Source: Chloroflexota bacterium | GTDB taxonomy: Bacteria; Cyanobacteriota; Vampirovibrionia; Obscuribacterales; Obscuribacteraceae | Assembly (NCBI GenBank): GCA_005240105.1 | Contig: SBAT01000058.1 | Span: 1-13,944 of the forward strand | Direction of reading: 5' to 3' | DNA: 13,944 bases | Part shown: positions 1 to 7,610 of the stretch, piece after piece | Numbering within the stretch: position 1 is the first letter of the stretch | Layout of the letters: every line of letters begins with the position of its first letter | Notes under the pieces: model-generated | The model's input: only the letters and a program-made list of their open reading frames with translations | What the model was told of the DNA's origin: nothing | Database searches by the model: none | Made by a program: the position numbers and the translations under genes

Positions 1-129
1 GGGACCTATGCGAGTCGCAGCGCGGTGCTCGCCGGGGGGGCAGCCATTCTGGCAGGACGCGCGCTGCGAGAGAAGACGCTGCAAATCGCCGGTCATCTCC
101 TGGAGATGAATCCGACTGACCTTGATATC
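1..129 (+). CDS. Xanthine/CO dehydrogenase-family molybdenum subunit, internal fragment at a chimeric junction
   Basis: Read from base 1 the + strand gives GTYASRSAVLAGGAAILAGR, then ALREKTLQIAGHLLEMNPTD. This closely resembles the stretch after the GTY-SRS motif in molybdopterin-binding large subunits of the xanthine dehydrogenase / aldehyde oxidase / CO dehydrogenase family. Resemblance fades at about 115-130, and the frame runs into a stop at 193-195. GC is 79/120 here against 56/120 in the next 120 bases. No start, neighbours or other subunits are present. The opposite strand is occupied by dnaK from about 118 onwards, so the two genes meet head to head in mid-sequence. I see a fragment of a foreign or distant gene; most likely an assembly artefact, less likely a real rearrangement. 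Confidence 0.6.
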
Positions 130-996
130 CAAGTGCTTCGGTCCGCTGGCATCAGCAGTGATGAACGGCAAGGAAATATTAGTTTCTGTAACTGAAGAAA
201 GTTCAATCTTGGCCTTTTCTGCCGCCTCTGTCAGACGTTGCAAGGCCTGACGATCTTTTCTTAAGTCGATGCCTTCCAATTTCAAAAATTCGTCAGCGAC
301 CCAATCGACCAAACAATGGTCAAAGTCATCGCCACCAAGGTGAGTGTCGCCGGAAGTAGATTTCACTTCGAAAACGCCATCGCCCACGTCAAGAACCGAT
401 ACGTCGAACGTACCCCCACCTAAGTCAAACACGAGAATGGTTTCGTTTTCTTTCTTATCAAGACCGTAAGCAAGGGCAGCTGCTGTCGGTTCGTTGATGA
501 TACGCAGGACTTCCAGTCCGGCAATTGTGCCGGCGTTCTTTGTCGACTGACGCTGCGAATCGTTGAAATAAGCAGGAACCGTGATTACAGCTGACGATAC
601 TTTTTCACCAAGGTATTTTTCGGCGTCTTCTTTGAGCTTGCGCAAGATCATCGCTGAAATTTCTTCCGGCGTGTAGTCTTTGCCTTGGATCAAGACCTTA
701 CAACCGCCGTCGCCGCCTTCTTTTACTTTGTAAGAAACAATAGAGCGCTCCGATTCAACTTCATTAAATCGTCTGCCGATGAAACGCTTAATTGAATAAA
801 CGGTATTTTCCGGATTGAGGACTGCCTGGCGGCGAGCCAATTGGCCAACCAACCGCTCTCCGGATTTGGTAAATGCCACAACTGATGGCGTTGTCCGTCC
901 GCCTTCGGCATTCGGAATAACTGTCGGCTGACCACCTTCCATCACTGCAACAACTGAGTTGGTGGTGCCCAGATCGATTCCTACTGACTTGCCCAT
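118..996 (-). CDS. dnaK: Chaperone protein DnaK (Hsp70), N-terminal part only
   Basis: Cytosolic Hsp70 chaperone that holds and refolds unfolded proteins in an ATP cycle with DnaJ and GrpE. The ATG at 994-996 follows a GGGAG ribosome site. Visible ATPase signatures are GIDLGTTNS (residues 6-14), INEPTAAALAYGLD and VFDLGGGTFDVSVLD, plus the GGDDFD segment. The sequence stays Hsp70-like to about residue 292 (ASGPKHLDIK). The frame continues open to base 1 but no longer resembles DnaK and has lost its base composition. The end of the ATPase domain, including the third Hsp70 signature, and the whole substrate-binding domain are missing; the family is about 630 residues long. No CIRCE-type repeat is visible in the 210 bp upstream. 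No grpE or dnaJ lies on the upstream side. The identity is certain; the truncation coincides with the base-composition break. Confidence 0.95.
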
Positions 997-1206
997 TTGT
1001 GTACTCCCTGTTCCTTATTTGTAACGCTCCGGTTCAGACAAAGTCTTCACCTTCGCTTAGCTTCAGCTTTTCCCGCCTCTCAGCGACCTGCTAATCGCAG
1101 CTCTCGCTCGGCTGATCCATTGGATGGAACTCTGAACATCTTATGCCTGATTCCATCATGCCAACAAACATTTGATGCATTCTTAAACTTATACAAAAGA
1201 TTTATA

Positions 1207-1941
1207 TTATCCGTCGTCAAGCTTTTCCCCAATTGCCAAGGCTCGAACCTTGACGTGCGTTCCTTCCGTTTTAGCCAACTTTATTAAGTGAGAAGGCTGA
1301 TAGCGGAAGGGAAACTGCTCGTAGAGCGCCTGCCAATGCATCGGCACAAGTCGTTTGGCACCTATCTCTTCGGCTATTCTCAAGGCTTCTTGCGGGGATG
1401 CTACTTTGTAACGCCCACCAATCGGTAGACAAGCGGTATCTACCTTTTTGCCCGTAAGACTTTTGGCAATGACTTCCGTATATAACGTGTCGCCGGAATG
1501 ATAGTAGCCATTGAAGTAATAGCCATTGACGGGGTTGCCTGGGGCAGAGGCTCTTGCCACCAGAAAAAAGATTCCCTTGCTAATCTTGCCAAGCCTTGTC
1601 ATTGGATGATGGGCGGGGATGGCCTTAATTTCAATGCCGTTAAATTCAATCGTTTCGCCGTGGTCGATTTCTATAAAGGCGCTTGCCGGCACACGTTTTT
1701 TATATCTCTTCGCCAACCACTTGATGAGTACTTTCGGTCCGGCAAATTTGCATTTCCAGGCTTCGTACAATTTTGGTGTCATTCGCACACCGTGGTCGAA
1801 ATGCCCATGCGTGAAAAGAACGAGCTGCCCCTTTTCAAGCCGATGCCAGTCGACAGGCTGCTTAAAGTACGGATCAACATAAAGGCAAAGCCCAGGCAGA
1901 TCAAATTTAAAGGCGCTATGACCTAAATAGGTGAGACTCAA
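1207..1941 (-). CDS. MBL-fold metal-dependent hydrolase (UlaG-like, COG2220)
   Basis: Metallo-beta-lactamase-fold protein of about 244 residues. It opens with the LTYLGHSAF strand typical of the COG2220/UlaG branch. The metal-binding signature HGHFDH is at about residues 45-50, followed by IPAHHP, YYHSGDT (an aspartate that usually bridges the two metals) and VPMHW (a late metal histidine). The sequence does not tell the substrate; members cleave phosphodiester or lactone-type bonds and many are uncharacterised. I prefer a TTG start at 1939-1941, because GGAGAG lies five bases upstream. The in-frame TTG at 1957-1959 has no ribosome site, and the ATG at 1952-1954 is out of frame and soon stops. 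The gene is divergent from the secreted hydrolase-like gene and lies upstream of dnaK on the same strand with a 210-bp gap, so it is probably separately transcribed. Confidence 0.8.
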   Translation of the reverse strand: MSLTYLGHSAFKFDLPGLCLYVDPYFKQPVDWHRLEKGQLVLFTHGHFDHGVRMTPKLYEAWKCKFAGPKVLIKWLAKRYKKRVPASAFIEIDHGETIEFNGIEIKAIPAHHPMTRLGKISKGIFFLVARASAPGNPVNGYYFNGYYHSGDTLYTEVIAKSLTGKKVDTACLPIGGRYKVASPQEALRIAEEIGAKRLVPMHWQALYEQFPFRYQPSHLIKLAKTEGTHVKVRALAIGEKLDDG

Positions 1942-2034
1942 TAGTACTCTCCATGTCAAGCAAGTACTGCCGACAAGTGCCGTAAATCAGTTGCGAATCG
2001 TAGCATCTTTTAGGTACACAGTACCCGCTTGCAG

Positions 2035-2062
2035 TTGTCAGGCTATTAATATGTACTATATA
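2035..2062 (+). promoter_or_regulatory. Sigma70-type promoter of the secreted hydrolase-like gene
   Basis: TTGTCA (2035-2040), a 16-base spacer and TATATA (2057-2062) lie 34 bases before the ATG at 2097. The expected transcription start is near 2069, giving a leader of under 30 bases that contains the GGAGG ribosome site. Spacing and hexamers fit a housekeeping promoter. Confidence 0.55.
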
Positions 2063-2096
2063 GCTAACCGTGTGCCCTAGTCGGCCTGGAGGACTA

Positions 2097-3746
2097 ATGC
2101 ATAAATCCACTATTGCCCTGTCACTGACCTTATTGATGTCCGTCAGTTGCTCGGGCGCGTTTGCCAAAAATGAACCTGTTGAGATCATGAAGTATTTCAA
2201 TCCCCTAACGGAAAGGGGGTATCTAAACAAATCGCAAGACCGCTTGATCAAGAAGAAGTCTTTCAAGGTAAATCAACTACCAACAATTTCTCCTGTGGCC
2301 AACAAAGAATTGGGCTACTTTGCTGTCATCAAACCAGGCGACAACAACAGGACTGACTATCTAAACGAACTTTTGTCCAAACCATACATCAATGGTTTGT
2401 CCGTCACTTACACGTGGCAAGATCTGGAACCAGTTGAAGATGCATTCAAGTGGGAATTGATTGATCAAGTCCTTGATCTTTGCGCCAAGAATAATAGAAC
2501 GGCAATTATCCGCATTGCCACTTCCGGTATCGATCAAACTCCTGAGTCCAACGATACGCCAAAATGGGTGTTTGATGGCGGAGCCAAAGCTATCACCTAT
2601 AAAGGTGTTGATGGACAATCTCATCAGATGCCGCTTTTCTGGGATAAGACGTACCTGGCCAACTGGGACAACTTCTTGTCCGAGCTTGGCGCTCGTTATG
2701 ACAAGAACCCCAACATCCACAGCATCGGCATCACCGGTGGTGGCATAATGACCGGCAACATAACAACACCAGGCTCTCTGCCTGCCTATCAGGGCAAAAC
2801 CATAGCCCCGGAATTGAAGACCGCAGGAAATCAGTTGAACGACGCCATGAAAAAAGAATATGCCATGGATCAGAGACTGCTTGAGCAGCACGGCAAATAC
2901 ATAGTCGATCTTTTCGCCAAGTCTTTCCCAACCGCTCGTCTCAACTTCGACCTGGATCCGCAAGTACATAGCCGCATGGGACAAGACGTTCTCGATGAGA
3001 TAAGCGACTACGCCATTCGTCGTTATGGTCAGCGCATGTACCTCACTCGCCTTAATGCAGACGAGAAGCACGGATTCGACGAATATCGCTTGTTCCTCAA
3101 GTTCCGTCCGGACACTCTCACCGGCTTGCAGCTGAAAGACGATGTTACCGGTCAGGATCTGGAAAAAATCAGCAAGTATGCTCTGGATGACGGCATAAGT
3201 TATGCTGAAATTCCGGCCAGCATTTTATTGAGCACCGATCCGGCAATCCAAAAGCCGTTGTCCGCTTTGGCTTCTCATATTGGTTATCAAATCCTTGCTA
3301 AGCAAGCAACGATACCAACAGAAGTTGTTTCAGGCGAGCCAATGAAAGCTGGCTTTACGTTCCTCAATTTCGGCGCAGCGACTGCCAAGCGCCCTTCACG
3401 CCAGCTGGATAAGGACATTCCGTCCAGCTTCCGTGTAGAAATTGAATTGAAAGATGCTGACGGCAAACCTGTTGTGTTGTCCTACCACACACCAGGAACA
3501 CCAACACACACTTGGTCCGCCGGTCAACCAATCACTTGGGAAGAAGACCTGCGCATGCCACAACTCACACCAGGCGAATACTCCGTCTGGATGTCCGTTG
3601 TCGACAGCGAAACAAAACGGAAGATAAGCTTCATCGATATCCTGAATAACCAGGAACCAAAAGCGGCAATTTCCGTTGACATCGGCAAGGTCAAGGTCCT
3701 GCCACCAAGCAGAACAATCGGCACATCCGAGTCTGTAAACAAGTAG
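2097..3746 (+). CDS. Secreted glycoside-hydrolase-like (beta/alpha) barrel protein
   Basis: Predicted exported protein of 549 residues. The ATG at 2097 is chosen because GGAGG stands six bases upstream and a signal peptide follows at once: MHKSTIALSLTLLMSVSCSG, with an AFA-K cleavage site near residue 23. A GTG further upstream would bury this peptide. Residues about 70-400 look like a TIM barrel of the glycoside hydrolase type: YINGLSVTYTWQDLEP, then WELIDQVLDLCAKN, IIRIATSG, and NWDNFLSELGARYDKNPNIH. Residues about 410-530 look like a beta-sandwich (FLNFGAATAKRPS, SFRVEIELKDADG, PGEYSVWMSVVD), recalling the DUF4832 domain that follows such barrels. Where related barrels carry a glutamate acid/base, this one reads SIGITGGGIMTGN, so activity is uncertain; it may be a polysaccharide-binding or very divergent enzyme. 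It has its own promoter and a strong terminator, hence is monocistronic. Confidence 0.65.
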   Translation: MHKSTIALSLTLLMSVSCSGAFAKNEPVEIMKYFNPLTERGYLNKSQDRLIKKKSFKVNQLPTISPVANKELGYFAVIKPGDNNRTDYLNELLSKPYINGLSVTYTWQDLEPVEDAFKWELIDQVLDLCAKNNRTAIIRIATSGIDQTPESNDTPKWVFDGGAKAITYKGVDGQSHQMPLFWDKTYLANWDNFLSELGARYDKNPNIHSIGITGGGIMTGNITTPGSLPAYQGKTIAPELKTAGNQLNDAMKKEYAMDQRLLEQHGKYIVDLFAKSFPTARLNFDLDPQVHSRMGQDVLDEISDYAIRRYGQRMYLTRLNADEKHGFDEYRLFLKFRPDTLTGLQLKDDVTGQDLEKISKYALDDGISYAEIPASILLSTDPAIQKPLSALASHIGYQILAKQATIPTEVVSGEPMKAGFTFLNFGAATAKRPSRQLDKDIPSSFRVEIELKDADGKPVVLSYHTPGTPTHTWSAGQPITWEEDLRMPQLTPGEYSVWMSVVDSETKRKISFIDILNNQEPKAAISVDIGKVKVLPPSRTIGTSESVNK

Positions 3747-3763
3747 AACCATAAACTGTATGC

Positions 3764-3800
3764 AAAAGGTCGGGATGCAAATCATCCCGACCTTTTTATT
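3764..3800. terminator. Bidirectional intrinsic terminator between convergent genes
   Basis: A perfect 14-bp stem (3764-3777 with 3783-3796, core GGTCGGGATG / CATCCCGACC) closes a five-base loop CAAAT. Runs of A before and T after let it work on both strands. It lies 17 bp after the secreted hydrolase-like gene and before the end of glgP, so it serves both. Confidence 0.92.
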
Positions 3801-3828
3801 GCCGAAGTTCATATCACTTTGTCATCTG

Positions 3829-6450
3829 CTAATGCAGCGCCGTCTTTTCTTTCTTAGACTCTTCGGTCTCGGCAGCAACTTGCACATTGCTGTCAGCCCA
3901 GGCAACAAGTCCTGTTTCAAACGGCGAGATCAAATCATCATGATGCGGCAGAACCCTCACGGTAAAACCATGCCTACCGGAACTAAAATACCGTATTGCT
4001 CCACTGAACAGATACGTGTCGCCGTCTTTCGATTCACTAACAGTCATCGGTATCACTTCACCAGATTCAATCTGCCCATGAAAATCGATCGGTCCATGAT
4101 ATATCTGCACAGCAACGTCATCTGGGCTTAAGCCATTTAAGTAGACTTTTGCCCTTACTCTCATATCATCACCAACTCGAACCTGATCAGAATCAGCCGC
4201 CTGCACCATCTCTATTTTCACACCAGGGAAACGATGGTTCAACTTAGCTTTCCACTCAGCCAGGCTCTTAGCCTTTTCCGACTCTTGAGACAGGAATTCC
4301 GCATAGCGGCGCGAAGCGGGGAAATATGCGCGCAAAGCGTATTCTCTCAGCATGCGGTTGATGTTGAATAATGGGCAGACATGAAGCATGGAAGACTTCA
4401 TGCGTGACAGCCACTGACGCGGCAGTCCATCTACGTCGCGCTCATAAAACATCGGCACGATTTCTTTTTCCAGAATGTCGTAAAGCGCACCTGATTCAAC
4501 GTCGTCTTGATAGTCCATATCCGTATAGACCTCACCACGACCAAGCGTCCAGCCTACATTTGGCTGATAGGCTTCGTCCCACCAACCATCCAAGATGCTG
4601 AAGTTGATGGCACCGTTAAATGCTGCTTTCATTCCGGATGTTCCACACGCTTCCAGGAAGCGTCGTGGCGTGTTGAGCCAAACATCAACACCCTGCAACA
4701 ACCAGCGAGCGACATTCATATCGTAGTCTTCGATGAACACGAAGCGGCGTCTGACGTCTTCGCCACGTGAGAAATGGACCAACTGGCGAATAAGCTCCTT
4801 AGCCGGCACATCATCGGGGTGGGCCTTGCCGGCAAGAATTATCTGTACCGGTCTATCCTTGTTGGTAAGAATAGAAGCTAAACGCTCGATGTCTCTAATT
4901 AACAAGGTCGCCCTTTTGTAAGTGGCAAACCGTCTGGCAAATCCGATGGTCAAAGCTTCCGGATCAAGAATTTCGGACGCTTCCTTCAACTCGTTAGACA
5001 ATGCGCCCTTCGCCTCAAGCTGTTTGCGCAGTCTTCCACGACTGAACGTCACTAAGCGCTGACGTCTTCTTTCCTGAATGCGCCACAATTCCTCATCGGG
5101 AATTTCAGCAACTCGTTTCCATATATTCTGCCCTTCAACGTCTTCCGACCATTTTGGCCCAAGATAACGATCAAAGAGATCAGCCATTTCTTCCGAAATC
5201 CAAGACTTAGCGTGGATTCCGTTGGTGACGTGCGTGATGGGCACTTCCTTTTCCGGCACATCGCGCCAGACGTCCTGGAATAGCTGACGTGACACATCAC
5301 CGTGCAATTTGCTCACCGCATTAGTACGCGAGGACAATTTCATGGCCAAATTAGCCATGGAAAAAGACTCGTAATGGTCATGGGCATTCGCCCTGCCCAA
5401 AGCCAAAAACTCATCGCGGCTTATACCAAATGCATGGTAGTAATCAGAGAGATACTTATCAATTAACTCCGGCGGAAACTTATCAATACCTGCCGGTACG
5501 GCCGTGTGCGTTGTGAAAATATTGCCTGCTGCAGCCACCTCACGCGCTTGCCAAAAGGACAAGTTATGCTCTTGCATAAGCATCCGCACGCGCTCAAGAG
5601 CTAGAAAAGCCGAGTGTCCCTCGTTCATGTGGAACACCGAAGGCATAATATTCAAAGCTTTCAGAGCCTTTACCCCGCCAATGCCGAGAATAATTTCTTG
5701 CTGAATTCGTGTTTCTTTATCACCATGGTAAAGCGCATCAGTAATGTCTTCATCGCCAGGACCGTTCTCCGGAATGTTGGTATCAAGCAAATACAATGGC
5801 ACACGCCCAACTTGCGCTTGCCAAACTTTTACATACAGAGGACGTCCAGGAAAATCAACCGTGACGATTAGCGGCTCCCCGTTGGCGTCCCTGGCCGGCA
5901 CGATAGGCATGTTGTAAAAATCGTTGATTGGATAACGTTCTTGCTGCCAGCCATCTCGATTAAGATACTGACGAAAATATCCTTGTTGGTAGACAATTCC
6001 CATACCAACAAAAGGCAGTCCTTGCTCAGAGGCTGCCTTAACGTGATCGCCGGCCAGAATTCCCAGACCGCCGGAATAAATAGGCATTGACTCGGTCAAA
6101 CCAAATTCGGCTGAGAAATAAGCAATTGTCCCTGTGTTGAGTTTCTTGTAGTTTTTTTCAAACCAGGTATTTTCACTTTTTAGATAGCCGCAGTACTTCT
6201 GGTAAATGCGATTTGTGTGACCGAGAAATCCTTCGTCAGCTGCCAATTCATTCAAGCGTTGCTGGCTGATTTTGCCGAGAAGTAGTACTGGGTTATGCCC
6301 TGTAGCTTCCCACAATTCCCTATCCATGCGCCGGAACAGATTAATCGACTCATGATCCCAGCTCCAGCGCAAGTTGTAAGCCAATTCCCGCAAGCACTCA
6401 AGCTCCTGTGGCAAAAATGGCGTAACCTCAAACGTGCGAATTGGTTTCAA
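3829..6450 (-). CDS. glgP: Alpha-glucan (glycogen/maltodextrin) phosphorylase, DUF3417 type
   Basis: Cytosolic PLP enzyme of family GT35 that releases glucose-1-phosphate from the non-reducing ends of alpha-1,4-glucans, i.e. glycogen breakdown. Its 873 residues match the roughly 850-residue bacterial branch with an N-terminal DUF3417 domain (about residues 10-120, LAYNLRWSWDHESINLFRRM). Landmarks: YFSAEFGLTESMPIYSGGLG, FHMNEGHSAFLALERVR, THTAVPAGIDKF, and the cofactor segment EACGTSGMKAAFNGAINFS with the PLP lysine at residue 608. The last ~110 residues form an extra beta-rich region common in this branch. The start is TTG (6448-6450), supported by GGAGG eight bases upstream and by family resemblance beginning at once (MKPIRTFEVTPFLP); no upstream ATG fits. 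It is transcribed alone, divergent from the redoxin operon and convergent with the secreted hydrolase-like gene. It implies glycogen storage elsewhere in the genome. Confidence 0.95.
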   Translation of the reverse strand: MKPIRTFEVTPFLPQELECLRELAYNLRWSWDHESINLFRRMDRELWEATGHNPVLLLGKISQQRLNELAADEGFLGHTNRIYQKYCGYLKSENTWFEKNYKKLNTGTIAYFSAEFGLTESMPIYSGGLGILAGDHVKAASEQGLPFVGMGIVYQQGYFRQYLNRDGWQQERYPINDFYNMPIVPARDANGEPLIVTVDFPGRPLYVKVWQAQVGRVPLYLLDTNIPENGPGDEDITDALYHGDKETRIQQEIILGIGGVKALKALNIMPSVFHMNEGHSAFLALERVRMLMQEHNLSFWQAREVAAAGNIFTTHTAVPAGIDKFPPELIDKYLSDYYHAFGISRDEFLALGRANAHDHYESFSMANLAMKLSSRTNAVSKLHGDVSRQLFQDVWRDVPEKEVPITHVTNGIHAKSWISEEMADLFDRYLGPKWSEDVEGQNIWKRVAEIPDEELWRIQERRRQRLVTFSRGRLRKQLEAKGALSNELKEASEILDPEALTIGFARRFATYKRATLLIRDIERLASILTNKDRPVQIILAGKAHPDDVPAKELIRQLVHFSRGEDVRRRFVFIEDYDMNVARWLLQGVDVWLNTPRRFLEACGTSGMKAAFNGAINFSILDGWWDEAYQPNVGWTLGRGEVYTDMDYQDDVESGALYDILEKEIVPMFYERDVDGLPRQWLSRMKSSMLHVCPLFNINRMLREYALRAYFPASRRYAEFLSQESEKAKSLAEWKAKLNHRFPGVKIEMVQAADSDQVRVGDDMRVRAKVYLNGLSPDDVAVQIYHGPIDFHGQIESGEVIPMTVSESKDGDTYLFSGAIRYFSSGRHGFTVRVLPHHDDLISPFETGLVAWADSNVQVAAETEESKKEKTALH

Positions 6451-6486
6451 CTTAAATCCTCCAGCCTACTGTAAAAATTTTCCCAC

Positions 6487-6514
6487 GAAATAGACCTTTT
6501 AACCGAATTGGCAA
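6487..6514 (-). promoter_or_regulatory. Candidate promoter of glgP
   Basis: On the minus strand TTGCCA (6509-6514), a 16-base spacer and TATTTC (6487-6492) precede the TTG start by about 36 bases. The ribosome site fits inside the predicted ~30-base leader. The -10 box is a moderate match. Confidence 0.35.
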
Positions 6515-6533
6515 AGTTTTTACCTGTTGCCAA
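6508..6533. promoter_or_regulatory. Inverted repeat in the divergent glgP / redoxin promoter region
   Basis: TTGGCAA (6508-6514) and TTGCCAA (6527-6533) are perfect 7-bp arms separated by 12 bases, in the 130-bp gap between two divergent genes. The left arm overlaps the candidate -35 box of glgP. It could be an operator for both transcription units, or two outward-facing -35 boxes. Confidence 0.4.
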
Positions 6534-6580
6534 GAATATAAGATTGGAGTACGTAAGACAGATAGAAGAGGACGGCAAGC

Positions 6581-7069
6581 ATGCCAGCACCAAGTCCAGG
6601 GGCCAAAGCGCCGACGTTTAGATTAACCGGGCTAGACGGAACCCATTACGTCTTAACGGACACTTTGCGAGCACAACCCGCTGTGGTTCTGGCGTTTTTC
6701 AAGGTGAGCTGTCCTGTTTGCCAATTTACATTCCCTTACCTGGAAAGGCTGCATCGCAGCTATCCCAACTTGCCCATATGGGGGATAAGCCAGGACGATG
6801 CAGACGCCACTGAGGGCTTCTGCCGCATGTTCGGCGTTACTTTCCCTACGCTATTGGATCAGGGCTTTGAGCTATCCATCGCTAACGACTTGACTAATGT
6901 CCCTTCAATTTTCTTGGTTGGCCGCGACCTGGTCATAGACAGGACAATTGTCGGCTTCGACAAAGAAGAATTAGAAGGGCTGAATCGCGATTTATCCGAA
7001 TTATCCGGCGTACCAGAAAAGGTACTTTTTAGTGAGGCAGATGAAGTGCCGGCACTAAAACCCGGCTGA
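6581..7069 (+). CDS. Redoxin / thiol peroxidase (AhpC-TSA / TlpA-like thioredoxin fold)
   Basis: Thioredoxin-fold protein of 162 residues without a signal peptide, so probably cytosolic. PSPGAKAPTFRLTGLDG is the usual redoxin start, and FFKVSCPVCQFTFP carries a CxxC pair (C44, C47) at the active site. WGISQDD, FPTLLDQGFELSIANDLTNV and the cis-proline stretch VPSIFLVGRD complete the fold. The CPVC pair favours a TlpA/thioredoxin-like disulfide reductase or an atypical two-cysteine peroxidase over a plain one-cysteine peroxiredoxin. The ATG has an AGAGGA site upstream. It heads a co-directional run with the membrane protein (43-bp gap) and HD phosphohydrolase, and is divergent from glgP. Confidence 0.85.
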   Translation: MPAPSPGAKAPTFRLTGLDGTHYVLTDTLRAQPAVVLAFFKVSCPVCQFTFPYLERLHRSYPNLPIWGISQDDADATEGFCRMFGVTFPTLLDQGFELSIANDLTNVPSIFLVGRDLVIDRTIVGFDKEELEGLNRDLSELSGVPEKVLFSEADEVPALKPG

Positions 7070-7081
7070 GAGTCTAAACAC

Positions 7082-7100
7082 CTGGCTTAGGTTAAGCCGG
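7082..7100 (+). other. Intercistronic hairpin between redoxin and membrane-protein genes
   Basis: CTGGCTTA and TAAGCCGG pair over 8 bp (one G-U) around a 3-base loop, just before the AAAAGGAG ribosome site of the next gene. No T run follows, so it is not an intrinsic terminator. It could stabilise or process the mRNA. Confidence 0.35.
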
Positions 7101-7112
7101 AAAAGGAGCACA

Positions 7113-7610
7113 ATGCAAAATCAACCCTGGTTAAAGAAACTGGCCGCAGTAGTCCGGCTCATGTGTCTGGCATTACTGTTTGGTGGTTCTGCCTCGATTG
7201 TTTTTACCGCTATCGTGCTTGTCAAAACAGCAGTTGCAGCCGGCGTCCCGCAAGCAGAAGCGGCAGCAGCCAATGCACCAATCTTTATCAACTTCGCCAA
7301 AGTAGCGCTCGGGGCTGCAATTGCACTGTTGGCAGCTGAGTCATTGGACTTTGCCACGCAAACCAACAAAAGCAAGTCGACGCTAATACGCTACGCCGCA
7401 AGTTTTGCCTCTATTGCCACAGCTATGGTATTTGCACTTGGTTTAACACCAATGATGGCTGAACTTTTACCGGCAATTGCCACAAACCCGACCGCTCACG
7501 AAGATTTTCACAAACTTCATGAACTCTCGCGCCTGGTATTTGGCGGCACAATACTCTTCGCCCTGATATCACTTGTAACGCCTGCAATATCGGGCGAATC
7601 GAGGTCGTAA
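7113..7610 (+). CDS. Four-helix integral membrane protein, DUF4149-like
   Basis: Small membrane protein of 165 residues with four hydrophobic segments, at about residues 12-38, 58-78, 92-113 and 140-160. The pattern GLTPMMAELLP ... FHKLHELSRLVFGG, with the FxxLHxxS motif before the last helix, resembles the DUF4149 family, whose function is unknown. The ATG follows AAAAGGAG. Its TAA shares one base with the ATG of the HD phosphohydrolase, so the two are translationally coupled. No substrate or partner can be read from the sequence; the family match is by pattern only. Confidence 0.6.
   Translation: MQNQPWLKKLAAVVRLMCLALLFGGSASIVFTAIVLVKTAVAAGVPQAEAAAANAPIFINFAKVALGAAIALLAAESLDFATQTNKSKSTLIRYAASFASIATAMVFALGLTPMMAELLPAIATNPTAHEDFHKLHELSRLVFGGTILFALISLVTPAISGESRS

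Noticed and set aside
997..1206. CIRCE heat-shock operator upstream of dnaK
   Set aside because: No TTAGCACTC-N9-GAGTGCTAA-like repeat is present; a TTGTTG-N18-TAAGAT promoter is possible but too weak to list.
1498..1926. 142-codon + strand frame inside the MBL hydrolase gene
   Set aside because: It is a shadow of a gene with clear metal-binding motifs on the other strand.
2070..2096. Upstream GTG start for the secreted hydrolase-like protein
   Set aside because: It would place nine residues before an evident signal peptide, would coincide with the predicted transcription start, and lacks a ribosome site; the ATG at 2097 has GGAGG.
2361..3071. 236-codon open frame antisense to the secreted hydrolase-like gene
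   Set aside because: The + strand frame has promoter, ribosome site, signal peptide and a recognisable barrel; the antisense frame has no ribosome site or motif.
7082..7100. Intrinsic terminator after the redoxin gene
   Set aside because: The hairpin is followed by AAAAGG rather than a T run and directly precedes the next ribosome site.
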